Shown here piece by piece: positions 42,625-53,014 of a DNA stretch of 64,000 bases. The notes below the pieces were generated by a model. That model did not search any database. It worked only from the letters and a program-made list of their open reading frames with translations, and was not told the DNA's origin. The position numbers and the translations under genes are program-made. Within the stretch, counting starts at the first letter, position 1, and every line of letters starts with the position of its first letter. Source of the DNA: Codonopsis lanceolata (taxonomy: Eukaryota; Streptophyta; Magnoliopsida; Asterales; Campanulaceae); the NCBI GenBank assembly GCA_013146195.2, contig CM028384.1:71461990-71525989 (forward strand), in the 5' to 3' direction.

Positions 42625-43415
42625 GAACACCTTCAATAATGACGTAATAAAGAACCACCACTGTCATCTCCGACACATAACAAACTTCGTTACACTAGGG
42701 ATGTCTCCCACCACCACTAGGCCTTACAATTATAACTTGGAACCCGTTAACCCACCTACCCAACTTGAAAATTATCCAACACAACCTGTTTTGGACCAAT
42801 TTTTTTTTAATAGATTGGGTAGGTGTCGAGTTACAACGGGTCGGACCCGTTATCCTTTTTGACCAGATAGTTTAACTCTATTAATGTATGATTTTTTGAG
42901 TAAAAATTCAGAGTAAGACGAGATGACCCGTTATAACTCGACCCGATTTAATCCGACACATTTCGACCAGTTTGATATTCAGGTTCTAATGAGTTTTGAC
43001 CTGTTTCGAATTAGATATAATATATTATTATGAAAGTTGTAATGCGTTAATTTTTTTGAAAAATAATATAACGTTATGAAAGGTAATAAAAATGCTTGTA
43101 AAAATGATTAGATTTTGTTTTTTTTTTCATAATAGAAATAGTAACAACTATAAAATGTGTTTTTGTTTCTTGTCAAAACTAAAAAATAAATATAAACAAA
43201 GTAAAACAGAAACATGTGAAACAAAAAGAAGAAATAAAAATGTTACCAAACACAAACTTTATTTTCCTCTTCAATTTCTCCTATTTCACCTTTTAATAAC
43301 CACCTATTTACTAACTTCCCCAGAACTACAAAATATAATCCATCATCTAAAATAATCCTCATTAAACTATTCGGTGAATTTTTTTTTTTTGAAAAACTTG
43401 AATTTATAACCAGGG

Positions 43416-43421
<6 letters not shown>
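42625..43421. other. Intergenic DNA with GGGTCGGACCCG-type repeat
   Basis: No gene. Between about 42740 and 42990 several ACCCGTT / AACGGGTCGG phrases form short inverted repeats, like the ends of an old transposon that I cannot classify. The rest is AT-rich. Confidence 0.4.
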
Positions 43422-43496
<75 letters not shown>

Positions 43497-43500
43497 GTAT
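43422..43500. repeat. AT then GTAT microsatellite
   Basis: About 30 AT units followed by ATGT repeats. The minus-strand Tyr/Ile-rich ORFs (43243-43512, 43404-43601) come from it. Confidence 0.95.
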
Positions 43501-43950
43501 ACACACATGCACATACTTATTCGTGTCATGATTGCTTTTTGATTTTTACAATATTTTATCTCTATTAAATTACCTTGTGATAATAATAATTTGTTTAACA
43601 ATATCTATTGCTTATATAAAATATATAAATTTAGATATATTTATTAAACTTCAAATATATTAATTTATTAAAAATATATAAATAAAAATATTAATTAAAA
43701 TGAATTGTAACATAATTAGAAAAGGTGATAAATCAAGAAAAGTATGTGATTAATGTAAAATCAAGAAGCTTAAGCATTTGTGTAACTTTTGCTTGAGTGT
43801 TAAGGGTTTATTGTAAAATCACGAAGTCAGGAGAAGCTTTGTGTTGGTGTGGGCTTAGCCTTGATCAGATATAACTGTTAACCGTTTCAACATAAAACCT
43901 CTTAAAACAAACTCCACAAATTGTATTCTACCTATTCAATATTTACCTAC

Positions 43951-44998
43951 AAGTGATGCACCCGTGCGCACGATTTGTATTTGAGTGTAAAATTATATAC
44001 TTAATTAAAGTTAAATAATATATAATTAAAAAGTTTAATATAAATAAAATAAATAAAAATTTATAAACAGTATAATCAAATAAAATCACATAATTTTAAA
44101 AAAAAGATATTATAAAATTTAAAATACTTCTTTATATATAATATTTTTCATTGAAGATGTACGATTATTACAACTATTATTATCACATACAAAAATCAAA
44201 GACCCTTAAAATTAGTAACTCTAGACAAAGCGACATACTGATCATGACTAAAAATAAGGTTTTTCAAAAAGAAGTCTGACGCTAGACACTTTTATTTATA
44301 GACATTTCATAAGACACCATCAACGTAAATTGTCTTCTTTGAAATTTGGATGAAATTCAATTATCATATGATGTCAGTGATATTTTTGAAATAAAACAGT
44401 ACCACCAGAATGACTATTTGAAATAACTCAACATTTTAAAACATGGTTTCTTAACCTTGTAATAATTAATTGCGTGCTAATACATAACTCAATGAAATAA
44501 TCAATGTTACAAAGCAACATTAATGAAGCTTCAACCTTCAAATTCAACTCATGATTTAGGATTCCAGAACATAAAATTCCATTTAAAACTGTAGGATATC
44601 TATATCGTTCAAAAGATCAACATTTCTATCAAAATAACACGAAAAATCTCAGCTCAAAAACAATCTTCCTTTTGAATTGTTCTTTAATACCACGTAATCA
44701 TTTACTGAATTAATCACATCAAGAGTCGGATCTACAATAACTTTCTTTTCAAAAAACGATGAATCATCGAGACTGCTTCTAAATGAAGGATATATGCTTT
44801 GTACAATTAGAACGATTGGATCATTGAATTCCTTAAGCCGCAGTTGGACCCACACTTTGTATCTCATATTCGTTGTCAACCTCAATACGTGTGAATCTCT
44901 CCATAAATACAATAAATTTATAGTGGGATGAACTATATCTCGGGTACTTTCTTTTGGAATCACATGCAATATTTGTCAAAAATTTCCACAAAACACAT
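43951..44998 (-). mobile_element. Decayed autonomous Helitron, 3' part
   Basis: On the minus strand the helicase remnant (44120-44998) is followed, about 150 bp further, by a Helitron-like 3' end: palindromic hairpin CGTGCGCACG (about 43971-43980), GGTGCATCA, then CTTG in place of CTAG. The 5' end is not found. Confidence 0.6.
44120..44998 (-). pseudogene. Helitron helicase (Pif1-like) C-terminal remnant
   Basis: The best frame (44969-44649) reads HVIPKESTRDIVHPTINLLYLW, HVLRLTTNMR and VDPTLDVINSVNDYVV, matching helicase motifs of plant Helitrons (LW...L..NMR, then I..IN.YV). Further on, in shifted frames, LMLLCNIDYFIELCISTQLIITRL fits the motif ending in GLCNGTRLI-like sequence, and FSHDQYVALSRVTNFKGL fits the final QLYVALSRV motif. 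Several stops and shifts show it is dead. Confidence 0.72.
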
Positions 44999-45004
44999 AT
45001 GTTT

Positions 45005-45090
45005 GAAAAAAATATTATAAAATTTGGAATACTGCTTTATATATTATATTTATCATTAAAAACGTACGATTATTACTTTTAATTCTATAA
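45005..45090 (-). repeat. Second copy of the Helitron 3'-coding tail
   Basis: About 80 bp (ATATTATAAAATTTGGAATA ... ACGTACGATTATTAC) repeats 44103-44175. It suggests a second Helitron fragment joined at about 45,000. Confidence 0.6.
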
Positions 45091-46055
45091 AGGGTGGTTT
45101 TAAAGTATGAAGTTGCATTTATCCTTGAATACGAGATTGCACTTTGAATTACTAATATTAAAACAGTGAGATAATCATTTTTGCTAACAAATGAAAGCAC
45201 CACAAAAAATTACATTTAAATGCTGGATTGATAATTTTCAAATAACCTTAAAAAAGCACAAATGTTTATGTTACATATATAAATAAATATTAAATAGTCT
45301 AATATCAAACTGTTTGTTATATCTAAAAAAAAGAATTGAAGTCGAAATAATAGACTTTAAACAAAACCTCCAACACTAAAGTGTTAGGAGTAATATATTA
45401 TGCAACATAATTTTAATACAACTATTTAAATAACAAAAGTTATTGAGTCTAGATTTTTAGTGTGCCTTGGGAGAAGTTCTATAACAGATAGTTGATATTT
45501 CGCTAGGTCCCATTTCTTTTTTCGAAATATGTAGCCATATCATCCCCCAATAAACTCTAACATTGAATACCTTCAAACCATTTCACAGCTAGGTTTCTTA
45601 GATTTCATTTTTATTTTTTTTAAATAAAATTTTGAGAGAAATTTGTATGATACAAATTTGAATTTCGATTATTATTAACAAATTGAGATTTTAATTTAAC
45701 TAAGAATGAAAAATATACAGATCTTATAGTTAATTAATTATATCCAAGTACATATCAATATGCATCATAAATTTTTAAGCATATGATTTTTTTTCCAATT
45801 TGTTTTTCAAAATGGATAAAAAAAATTCTTATCCCAACCTTTTATGTTGGACATTTGTTTTATAAATCTAGTTTTGACAAAAATGGAAAAATAAACATCA
45901 GTTATGCACTTTTTGACTTCAGATCTGATGAAAATGAAGAAAAACATCATAGATCTGTATATTTTAGTAAATATTTGTAAAATTAAAGTTCAAATGAACC
46001 TTGACCTATTACCGATTATGTTGAATAAATATATATATTTTGTAAACTAACTTTA
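45091..46055. other. AT-rich intergenic DNA
   Basis: No gene or structured repeat recognised. Confidence 0.4.
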
Positions 46056-46225
46056 ATAGGTTAAAGTTTTTTGCAAATATTAGACCTGAATTTTTAAACG
46101 TGTAGGCTGGACAAATATACTAAAATTTTTATTTTTATTAATTTAGGTTAATTTTTTATTGCATATATTAGATCTGAATTTTTAAACATGCAGGCTAGAC
46201 AAATATATTAATAATTTTATTTTTT
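46056..46225. repeat. Tandem duplication, 88-bp unit
   Basis: AGACCTGAATTTTTAAACGT (46082) and AGATCTGAATTTTTAAACAT (46170) start two similar units, each continuing GGCTNGACAAATATANTAA. Confidence 0.7.
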
Positions 46226-46279
46226 AACTTCATATTTGATTAAAATGGAGTAGAAAAAATCTCATGTATATGTATATAT

Positions 46280-46350
46280 TTATTTATTTATCTATTTTTT
46301 GATAGGTAAGTGTGGCCCCTAGTCTTGCCATATCTCACACCGCTTGGGTC
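46280..46350 (-). mobile_element. Possible SINE fragment with TTACCTATCAAAAA tail
   Basis: On the minus strand a short GC-richer segment ends CACACTTACCTATCAAAAAAT. This tail type is shared by many plant SINEs and by the candidate at 59795-59945. No A or B box is visible. Confidence 0.35.
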
Positions 46351-48086
46351 AGATATATATTTATTTTCTTATAGATTTATTAATTATTTGTTCAATCTAA
46401 CCTTAGCATATGTCTGATTTATAGATTTCAAATATAAAATTGCTTGAATTTTTATAAGTATTCGACGGTTAAACACAAAATATTTGAATGACAATAGAGT
46501 AGTGCATATGCTGATACTTTATACAATAGTTATTTTTCTGGACTATTACCATTATTGGTGACAAGTAAATGTTAAGAGTAAATTTATTGTAGATGAGGTT
46601 ACTAATTTGTTTTTTTCTTTCTATTTATTAATTTATATGAAATTGTATGTAAATTTCATAATATGTCATAATTATATATGTTTATATTACTGTTGTATGT
46701 CGTAAATTATTTGAAATCTGGATGTTATATAATTTATTGATATATAAACTTGTTATAAATTATATAAAACAATTTTTTAGAATAATGAAAATACCTAAGC
46801 ACCACGAACAACAAATTGGTTCTAAAATATCTTTAAATTTTAGAACTATAAGAATCTAAAATTTATAAGAGTGAAGAAAAATTAAACTTTTCATAAAACT
46901 ACTCATATTACTCATAAATTAAGCTTCAAAACATCTAAACAAAATGATTTGTTTCAAAATATTTATTGCATTTAGTTTATATACTTTATACGGTTGCAAA
47001 TAACTATGGTTGACAATCATTTTATATACTCCTTGGATAAATATTAATTTAATGCATGTATTCTTTTACTAATTTGTCTTTGTCTATTAACAAATTTATC
47101 TGACATCCATCTTTTATATTTCTTATTACATCGATGAATAACTTTTAAATAAAGTTAGTTAAAATATTAAAGCTTTCATGAGGTAATGAAAAAATATTTT
47201 ATGTTGAACAATACATTATTTAGTATGCCTGTTAATGTAATTCTTTTGTTACTAAACGAAAAAAATATTATCATTATTTTGGATATTTACTAAAAATATT
47301 TCTTTAGTAAACCATTAACTAATTCATTAGTGATGAGAAGTAACTATGTTACTTTGATTTATGATTTTAAACTGGTTTGAATAATACTGCATTGTAATTA
47401 TCTGTAAAGACTATTATTAATAATGGTAGCAAATAATTTATATAAATTGATTGTTTCATCATTTAGTCTTATTTCTGGGAGTTTATATTACTGTGGTGAA
47501 GATTTAGAAGCCAATATGCCAATTACAAATGCAAAAAAAAATATTAAGATAAAAAAATAAATGTGAAATCGGATATATAATAAATTATTCAATATTTGAT
47601 ATTATTTTGATATTGTATTTCTTGTCATTTCGTAAATCATATTGAACTATATTAAATGATATACAATTTGTTTATATTAAATACACTAAAGATATTTGTA
47701 AAACCATTTGAATATGAAGAGTTGTTGTCAACTTCATTAATTGATTTTCATTTCAATTTCAAAAAAAAAATGAAAAATATACAAATTATAAATGTTTCTA
47801 AAGAAGATTGGAGACTCTAGGTATATTATGAAAGTAAGAGGTAAAAATTTGGACTCCCATAATAAGCGTTTCCTCAGTTTCTAAATAATCATCATGTTTG
47901 ACCTAATACACCATTTAATAAAAAGTAATTGATGTATTAGTAATATTGATATAATTTGTGTTTTCCTTTAACACCGTTATTCATGTGATCATAATTAAAA
48001 AAAGAAAAGAAACTAAAGGTAAACTGGTAAAATTATGTTCCTAATTGAGTTCTTAAAACCCGTGTAAAGTAAGTACGGAACACTTA
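46351..48086. other. AT-rich intergenic DNA
   Basis: 1.7 kb with no gene, RNA or repeat that I can recognise. Confidence 0.4.
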
Positions 48087-48327
48087 CTCCTCTCGTTCTA
48101 CCTAAATAGTCTATGTTTGAAAATTTTAATTATTAAGAAGTATATAATTAGCATTGAAGTCGATCATAATTATAGAATATTTGAGCATATTCAATATGCT
48201 CAAGTATTTAATGTGGATGGTAAATTTGAAATATTATGAAAATTGGACACATAATTGTTAAAAGTGAACTAATCAAATGAAATATCCAAACACAGTATAG
48301 TTGACTATCTACCTAGAATGGAAGGAG
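48087..48327. mobile_element. Stowaway-like MITE
   Basis: 241 bp. Ends CTCCTCTCGTTCTACCTAAA and (inverted) CTCCTTCCATTCTAGGTAGA, flanked by TA on both sides (48085-48086, 48328-48329). An internal palindrome lies around GAGCATATTCAATATGCTC. Confidence 0.75.
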
Positions 48328-48587
48328 TATATATTAGAACAAAGGGAGCATTAATCTATCAACTATTACTATATATGGAAAAAAATAAAATAAAATACTC
48401 TGCTAATACTGTTAAGAGTCGTGACACTTTTTACCCTAAAATTTTAGAGTGAAATTCAGGTGTGTTCCTTTTGGACAATTTTCAATGCTTTACTCTCCTA
48501 TACTTTTTTTAAAATTAGGAAAAGACAATTTTATAGCGAAATGTCGACTATGCCTTTAATAAAGCGAGCACGTGCACAAAAAGACAC

Positions 48588-48801
48588 GCCATGCATAACG
48601 ATTCAAAATCATGCATCGTGATGCACATAATCATACATCCTGATTCGAATTCATGCATCTCGATGCACATAATCATGCATCACAATTCATTTTTGTAACT
48701 ATCATTTCTATTACATTGCAATGCATCACGATTTTAAATTGATGCATCGCTATTCAAAATTGATGAATCAGGAATCAAAATAGATGTATCACGATTCAAA
48801 A
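48588..48801. repeat. Degenerate array of ATGCATC(G/A)(C/T)GATTCAAAAT
   Basis: Roughly nine irregular units of 20-30 bp built around CATGCATC / GATGCATC and GATTCAAAATT. CATGCA is the core of the RY element that many B3 proteins bind, but nothing here shows function. Confidence 0.65.
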
Positions 48802-48955
48802 TTTTCCCGAGAACCAACAAGTTTCTTTCTCGGACATTCAAATAGTTTACAAACATAACAACACACAAAAACAAAAAGAAAGATATATTCATCTATAGCG
48901 AACAATTTACCTTTCTCTTTCCCGAATTTGATCCATATGTTTTACAAGGAAAATA

Positions 48956-49082
48956 CTAAGTTTACCACCAGGATTACCACTATAATGACAACTTTGCCTT
49001 GAAGACAAAGTGCATGTGAGGTGCATGAGCATCTTCAAAGTATAGTTGTCACCATAGTGATAATCCTGGTAGTAAACCTAGC
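48956..49082. repeat. 127-bp foldback with 50-bp arms
   Basis: Arms 48956-49005 and 49033-49082 pair at 42 of 50 positions by eye, and most mismatches are C/T or A/G, so they could still pair as G-U in RNA. The loop is about 27 bases. This is a small MITE-like foldback or a candidate small-RNA precursor; neither a TSD nor a known miRNA is visible. Confidence 0.65.
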
Positions 49083-50560
49083 AAAGTTGGTTTTACAAAC
49101 TAGTTAATACATATACACATATTTAGTAGTACTATTATAGGGATACAGAGATTCTGCAATCCTACAATTAATGGTTGATCAATTTCTTGATCCACAATTA
49201 TTTCCATCATGCACTAGATGTTAGTCACGCTTCAATGCATAATTCTTCACGTTTTGCTTCATTACACGTTGATTGTCAATCACATATAAAAACAAATCCA
49301 TTTCCTTTAACAGTGTTTTCATTAATAGCCTGATTGTCAATCACATTTAAAGGGAAATGCTATCACAATAGAATGATAACATTTTGGAAAGAAATCACAT
49401 TGAAATAGAAAGAAGGATTTCACGAAAATATTATAGGAAAAAAGCAATATAAAGGTTGTTACACGAGTATTTTAGATTATTTTTTTATAAAACAGTCTTT
49501 TTTCGGTTTAGAAAAATATAAGGAACTAAAATGGTTGAAAATTTTGAAAAGGATATTAGACTGTAATTTTTCCAAGATTTTATTATCAATTACCAACGTT
49601 TTTTTAATAAATACCTTTTAAAATGGCATCCGACTAAGCAATAACCATCCATGGTTCCACAATTCTAATTGTAACCATAAAATAAGAATAATGAAACAAA
49701 CTCCAAGATGTCATGTGCCTTAATCCAAAGCGAAAGTGAGAGAAGCTATCTGATGATGACTTTGATTGAAGACATTAAGAAGTTGATAAAAAAATTGATG
49801 GGAATATTAAACATACATTTAGAGAGGGAAAACAAATGTGTCAATTTTATTGCGAAATTGGGTGCATCTTAAGTCTTAGGAGCTACCTTTCGTATTTGTA
49901 GTTGAACTTATCCTTGATCTCATTCCTACCTTTAAAGCGGGTTCCTCTTTACAAAATAAAATAAAATAAAATAAGTATAATGAATTATAAAAATAATAGT
50001 ATATTTTAAATAAATAATACTTGGAAAAATATATGCAACCCATATTTACCACCCCTTGTATTCTTAAATTTTATTTTGTTTAACCTGATCCACAAATTAA
50101 AGAAAATATACTAGATATTTTCCAATGAGATCAATTGAGAATATGTCTCATCAATAAAAGTGAAAATAAAATCAAGAGCAAATTGTGAAATTAATTTCTA
50201 AAAAATAAAATATTAGAAGGTGAACATTTCACTTAAAAAATAAATTAATGATTATAAATTTATTTAATTAAGGAAGGAGGTAGGAATTTCAAATTTGGGT
50301 TGGTTCAGAGTTTTTAGTTATTAGGTTAGTGGTTTATATAATTATAATTATAATTATAATTAAACCGAAAAAGAGGCACTAGGTGTGGAGGAGGGTGTTG
50401 GATTGTACTTTCTATTGGGCAATTAGTAATTGCTATGCTAATACTGTAATACACATACACTAACCAGTAACTATCCTTTGCTGCATACAAATCAAACAAC
50501 AATGATGGATGGCTGTGTGTGTGTGTAAAATAATCAAATCAAATCAAATAGTTAATATAA
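49083..50560. other. Intergenic DNA upstream of MIR156
   Basis: No gene. AT-rich, with a TAATTATAAT-type run near 50335-50360 and a GT run near 50513-50526. Confidence 0.4.
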
Positions 50561-50693
50561 AGGTTAAAAGGACCGCACCCTTCTCTTCGTCAATCCTCCC
50601 ACTTCTTCTGTCGGTCGGCTGTCGCAAATTTTGACTACGACGGACAAAATCATGCGAGAGAGACTGGGAGATGGGAACCATTCAGCTTCTTTT

Positions 50694-50706
50694 TATATAT
50701 ATATAA
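50694..50706 (+). promoter_or_regulatory. Candidate TATA box of the MIR156 primary transcript
   Basis: A TATATATATATAA run after a CT-rich stretch, about 265 bp upstream of the hairpin. Transcription would begin near 50,730. No other TATA-like box lies closer with similar quality. Confidence 0.5.
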
Positions 50707-50970
50707 CCCTAATTGAGTGTTTTTTTTTATATTTTTATTCATTCATCCATCCTTGAAAAGGTATGTATTGGGTTTTTGGATCTAATTCAGTTTTCTTCTT
50801 ATTCATCTTCTTCTTGTTTTGGGTAAGGCGGATTTGTTTGCCCAGATCTGAGTCTGACCTCCTCACTAATAATAGAATACTTACTATGTATGGAAGGAGA
50901 GGAGTTATAGAGGGAGGGGTGGTGAGAAAGAGAGGGAGAGGGAGAGAGAGAGGTGGCGAAGGAGTCAAAC

Positions 50971-50990
50971 TGACAGAAGAGAGTGAGCAC
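50971..50990 (+). ncRNA. miR156: Mature miR156
   Basis: 20-nt 5'-arm product starting with U. The complementary SPL sites are in the SPL coding regions or 3' UTRs elsewhere in the genome. Confidence 0.96.
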
Positions 50991-51012
50991 ACGCACGCAG
51001 GCAAAACTGTAT

Positions 51013-51041
51013 AGAGAAGAGAAGAGAAGAGAAGAGAAGAC
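51013..51041 (+). repeat. GAGAA pentanucleotide repeat in the MIR156 loop
   Basis: About five copies of GAGAA lie between the two arms. Length change here would alter only the terminal loop. Confidence 0.9.
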
Positions 51042-51127
51042 TGTGATGAAAGGATAGAAGCAAAATGTTGTTATACCTTTGCTGGATGTGCGTGTGCTCA
51101 CTTCTCTTGCTGTCAGCTTTCCCTCAA

Positions 51128-52751
51128 TCCCTCCCTCCCTTATCTATTTCTCCTCCCTTCCTCCCTCTCACTCATCATCTATCTGTCTCTCTCTCTCTCG
51201 TACATGTATATATTATATTACTGAAGGAGGGAGGCGGAGACAGATGGACGCAGGATACGAAGCCAGACAGACCACCTACTGTACCCACACTTTGAAAAAG
51301 CTGCACCGCCAAATGCCTTACCACCACCACCACACACACAACACACACTCTCTCTCTCAAGAGGGCTTTTACTCCATATTCATTTCCAAGATGAAGAAGA
51401 AAAGAAAACTGGATCGGGTCAGTGTGTAACTTGCAATTAGTTAGTCCCAATAAATATAAACCGAGTTTTTTTTTTGGGTTTAATATTCTTATCATTAATT
51501 TGTTCCCCTCTATCCAAAACCCTTAGAAAAAAATATTATTATTATATTTGAGATGATTATCGCTTTGGAGTTTGAAACTTGTACTTTCTTGTTGATGTAC
51601 TAATTCTGTTGGGAGAAGGACCAAGTGTTTTGATTAACAAACAAAGGTACGCCTTTTCTACTTTTTTGATTTCTGATCATTCTTATTTCATGTTCTTTTT
51701 TATACTCTTTCCCTGCCTTACTCTCTCTTCTCTTCTCTTATCTTCTTCCTTTTTCATTTACTCCTTAATTTGGGCTTTGATTCCCTAACCATGTCTATTT
51801 CCCTGGCTTCTATATGATTTGGGTCTGATTTTCCTTTTTATTTTTTTTTCTTTTTGATTTTGAAAACCCAGGAGATATACTTTAATTTTATGATTGATTT
51901 CACCAAATAACAATCTGGGTCTGATTGATTGTTACCAAAAATAAATCAAAATTGAAAAAGAGCACTCTTCATAAAGGGGTCTCAAGAATTTTCATCTTAA
52001 ATACATCTATAAATATTTACTTTGTAAAGCTAAGTGGATGCAGATATATTCATGTATAGACTGGTGGTACAGCTTGTGTTGAGTGTTGTCTCATCTCAAC
52101 TGGGATGGGGTGTGTTTTTGTACCATTTGACTGTTTGACTGACCGTGGAAGGCAAGAGATAGTACAGATCATGACTATGCATGCAGCTATTTATGGCAAC
52201 ATCCTTTGTTTCCTTTCCTGGCACACAATCACGTCGCTGATCACCCATGTAAATTTCCGGCTACTCAGGTCAGGAACTTCGCCTACTTATGTCCTTAAAT
52301 CGTATTTTCATACCATTGTTAACTAGTTTCTTGACTTTCTTCCTTTGCACGCCCAACTCTTTATCTCTCATTACACTGTAGTGTTTTGTTATTCACAGGT
52401 ATTTGCTGTTTGGTTTTGGGGGGGCAAAATATAGCTTCTTTTTCAGAAACTTTTGTTAGCAGGTAATTAAATTTGATTTTCTTTCATGGTGTTGATCCTA
52501 TGCTCGTAGATTTGTGTTTTTAACTTTTGTTATCTGGGTTCACGCGGATTTATTGCCATTTATTCCTCGAATGGAACATGAAGTATGGTTGTTAGATTTA
52601 ATACAGGCAAAATTATTTTGTCCTAGTTACATTAAAGAAGTCTATAAGCCGGTTCTGGGTTGATGTTTCAGTTTTTCATGCTCTTTATTGTTTGAATGAT
52701 GAACCCGATATTTTAGTTAGAAGTCAACTGTTTCTGAATGTGGTAATGTTA
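51128..52751 (+). other. MIR156 3' flank, probable pri-miRNA downstream sequence
   Basis: A pyrimidine-rich tract (51118-51200, many CCCTCC and CTCTCT) follows the hairpin and is complementary in kind to the GGGAGAG tract at 50922-50955. Further downstream no coding exon is convincing. Spliced non-coding exons of the primary transcript may lie here, but I cannot place them. Confidence 0.4.
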
Positions 52752-52753
52752 TA

Positions 52754-53012
52754 CTCCCTCCGTCCCTAAATAATCGTTCTGGTTGACCTGGTGTACAGTT
52801 TAAGAAAAAACAATTGACTTGATTATTTATATTGGTTTAATGTGTAGTTTCCTTTAAAGCCCATGCGTATGTGGCCCATAATTAAAGTAGTGTGAAAAAG
52901 TAAGGGTAAAGTGGTAAAAGTGATGTTCTAAAAAGGTAAGTTTCAAACTGGATAATTATTTTGGGACGGACGAAAAAAGAAAGGAGGATGGTAATTTAGG
53001 AACGGAGGGAGT
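52754..53012. mobile_element. Stowaway-like MITE, complete
   Basis: 259 bp with ends CTCCCTCCGTCCCTAAATAA and (inverted) CTCCCTCCGTTCCTAAATTA, flanked by TA at 52752-52753 and 53013-53014. It is the full-length relative of the head-to-head copies at 40012-40488. Confidence 0.9.
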
Positions 53013-53014
53013 AT

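Larger units (their letters stand above)
50961..51127 (+). ncRNA. MIR156: MIR156 microRNA precursor hairpin
   Basis: The 5' arm contains TGACAGAAGAGAGTGAGCAC (50971-50990), identical to the canonical miR156 of flowering plants. The 3' arm 51094-51115 pairs with it along its whole length with two single-base bulges. A star strand at 51096-51117 (GCTCACTTCTC...GTCAGC) leaves the 2-base 3' overhang expected from DCL1. Six further pairs (ACGCAC with GTGCGT) extend the stem into a loop of about 90 bases holding a GAGAA repeat. miR156 guides AGO1 to SPL transcription factor mRNAs and keeps the plant juvenile. The host transcript is pol II and runs left to right. ORFs across the locus (50735-51101 minus, 50763-51014 plus) are not genes. 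Confidence 0.96.

Noticed and set aside
43243..43601. Tyr/Ile-rich minus-strand ORFs
   Set aside because: They translate the AT microsatellite at 43422-43500.
50735..51495. ORFs overlapping the MIR156 hairpin on both strands
   Set aside because: They arise from GA/CT-rich tracts around the hairpin; the miRNA explains the conservation.
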